From Methanobrevibacter sp. (GTDB lineage Archaea > Methanobacteriota > Methanobacteria > Methanobacteriales > Methanobacteriaceae), in the NCBI RefSeq assembly GCF_017432245.1, contig NZ_JAFRJO010000058.1, positions 1 to 41,414 on the forward strand: DNA of 41,414 bases. The letters are read 5' to 3'. The notes beneath the pieces were generated by a model that searched no databases, was not told the origin of the DNA, and saw nothing but the letters and a program-made list of their open reading frames with translations. A program made the position numbers and the translations under genes. Numbering within the stretch: position 1 is the stretch's first letter; each line of letters starts with the position of its first letter. Positions 41,321-41,414 of this stretch are shown here, in pieces.

Positions 41321-41414
41321 GATTAACAATCCCAATAATAAAATCAATTCAATTTAATTAAATTATAAAATGAAATGATAATAATTGTAAAAAAAGTAAG
41401 ATTATAATTAAAAA

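Overview
The window is a gene-dense, very A+T-rich archaeal chromosome segment that looks like a Methanobrevibacter-type methanogen (Methanobacteriales). The basis is the archaeal exosome/proteasome/RNase P/KEOPS/prefoldin cluster, a digeranylgeranylglycerophospholipid reductase for ether lipids, a TTTATATA-type TATA box ahead of many genes, CbiZ-type cobinamide salvage, a GGAA-N6-TTCC NrpR-like operator at amtB-glnK, and secreted Ig-like-repeat (adhesin-like) proteins. No rRNA, tRNA, CRISPR array, IS element or prophage was seen.

Layout. 1-2.4 kb: an 8-bp tandem repeat, then cobalt-transporter ATPase cbiO and cobinamide amidohydrolase cbiZ. 2.5-4.5 kb: amtB-glnK with an NrpR-like operator. 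4.7-8.4 kb: a secreted low-complexity protein, an XRE-cupin regulator with an acyl-CoA synthetase, and a hexapeptide acetyltransferase. 8.6-16.1 kb: a flavoprotein disulfide oxidoreductase, a PfkB kinase, a YgjV-like membrane protein, a bifunctional CDP-glycerol-type/GT4 transferase, a BASS transporter and an orphan. 16.1-19.3 kb: a Zn/Cd-type P1B ATPase with an unusual Cys/His-rich N-terminus, and its ArsR regulator with a palindromic operator. 19.3-23.6 kb: a small membrane protein, a HisA/HisF relative, and an iron module (feoB, an eight-cysteine mini-protein, and a DtxR-FeoA protein) with a DtxR-like palindrome upstream. 23.7-28.2 kb: TlyA methyltransferase, a candidate small RNA, geranylgeranyl reductase, a secreted protein, and an EFR1-type flavodoxin-ferredoxin.

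28.2-41.4 kb is the conserved archaeal RNA/protein-processing super-cluster on the minus strand. In transcription order it is: COG1325 RNA-binding protein, Rpp30, Pop5, [a plus-strand 814-residue surface protein inserted here], proteasome alpha, SBDS, Rrp4, Rrp41, Rrp42, L37Ae, RpoP, Brix protein, Pcc1, prefoldin beta, DUF3194.

Three real genes are too short, or start too unusually, for simple ORF calling: rpoP (30090-30221, TTG start), the KEOPS subunit Pcc1 (29078-29347, apparent ATT start) and a 59-residue membrane protein (19363-19542).

The observations most worth checking are: three Shine-Dalgarno sites placed ideally before ATT codons (cbiO, pcc1, possibly rrp41); tandem C-x4-C-x4-C-x4-H modules on the metal ATPase; a feoB-linked DtxR protein whose DNA-binding helices look shortened; long acidic tails on Rrp4, PsmA and Rpp30; and a glycoside-hydrolase-like surface protein inside the exosome/RNase P cluster.
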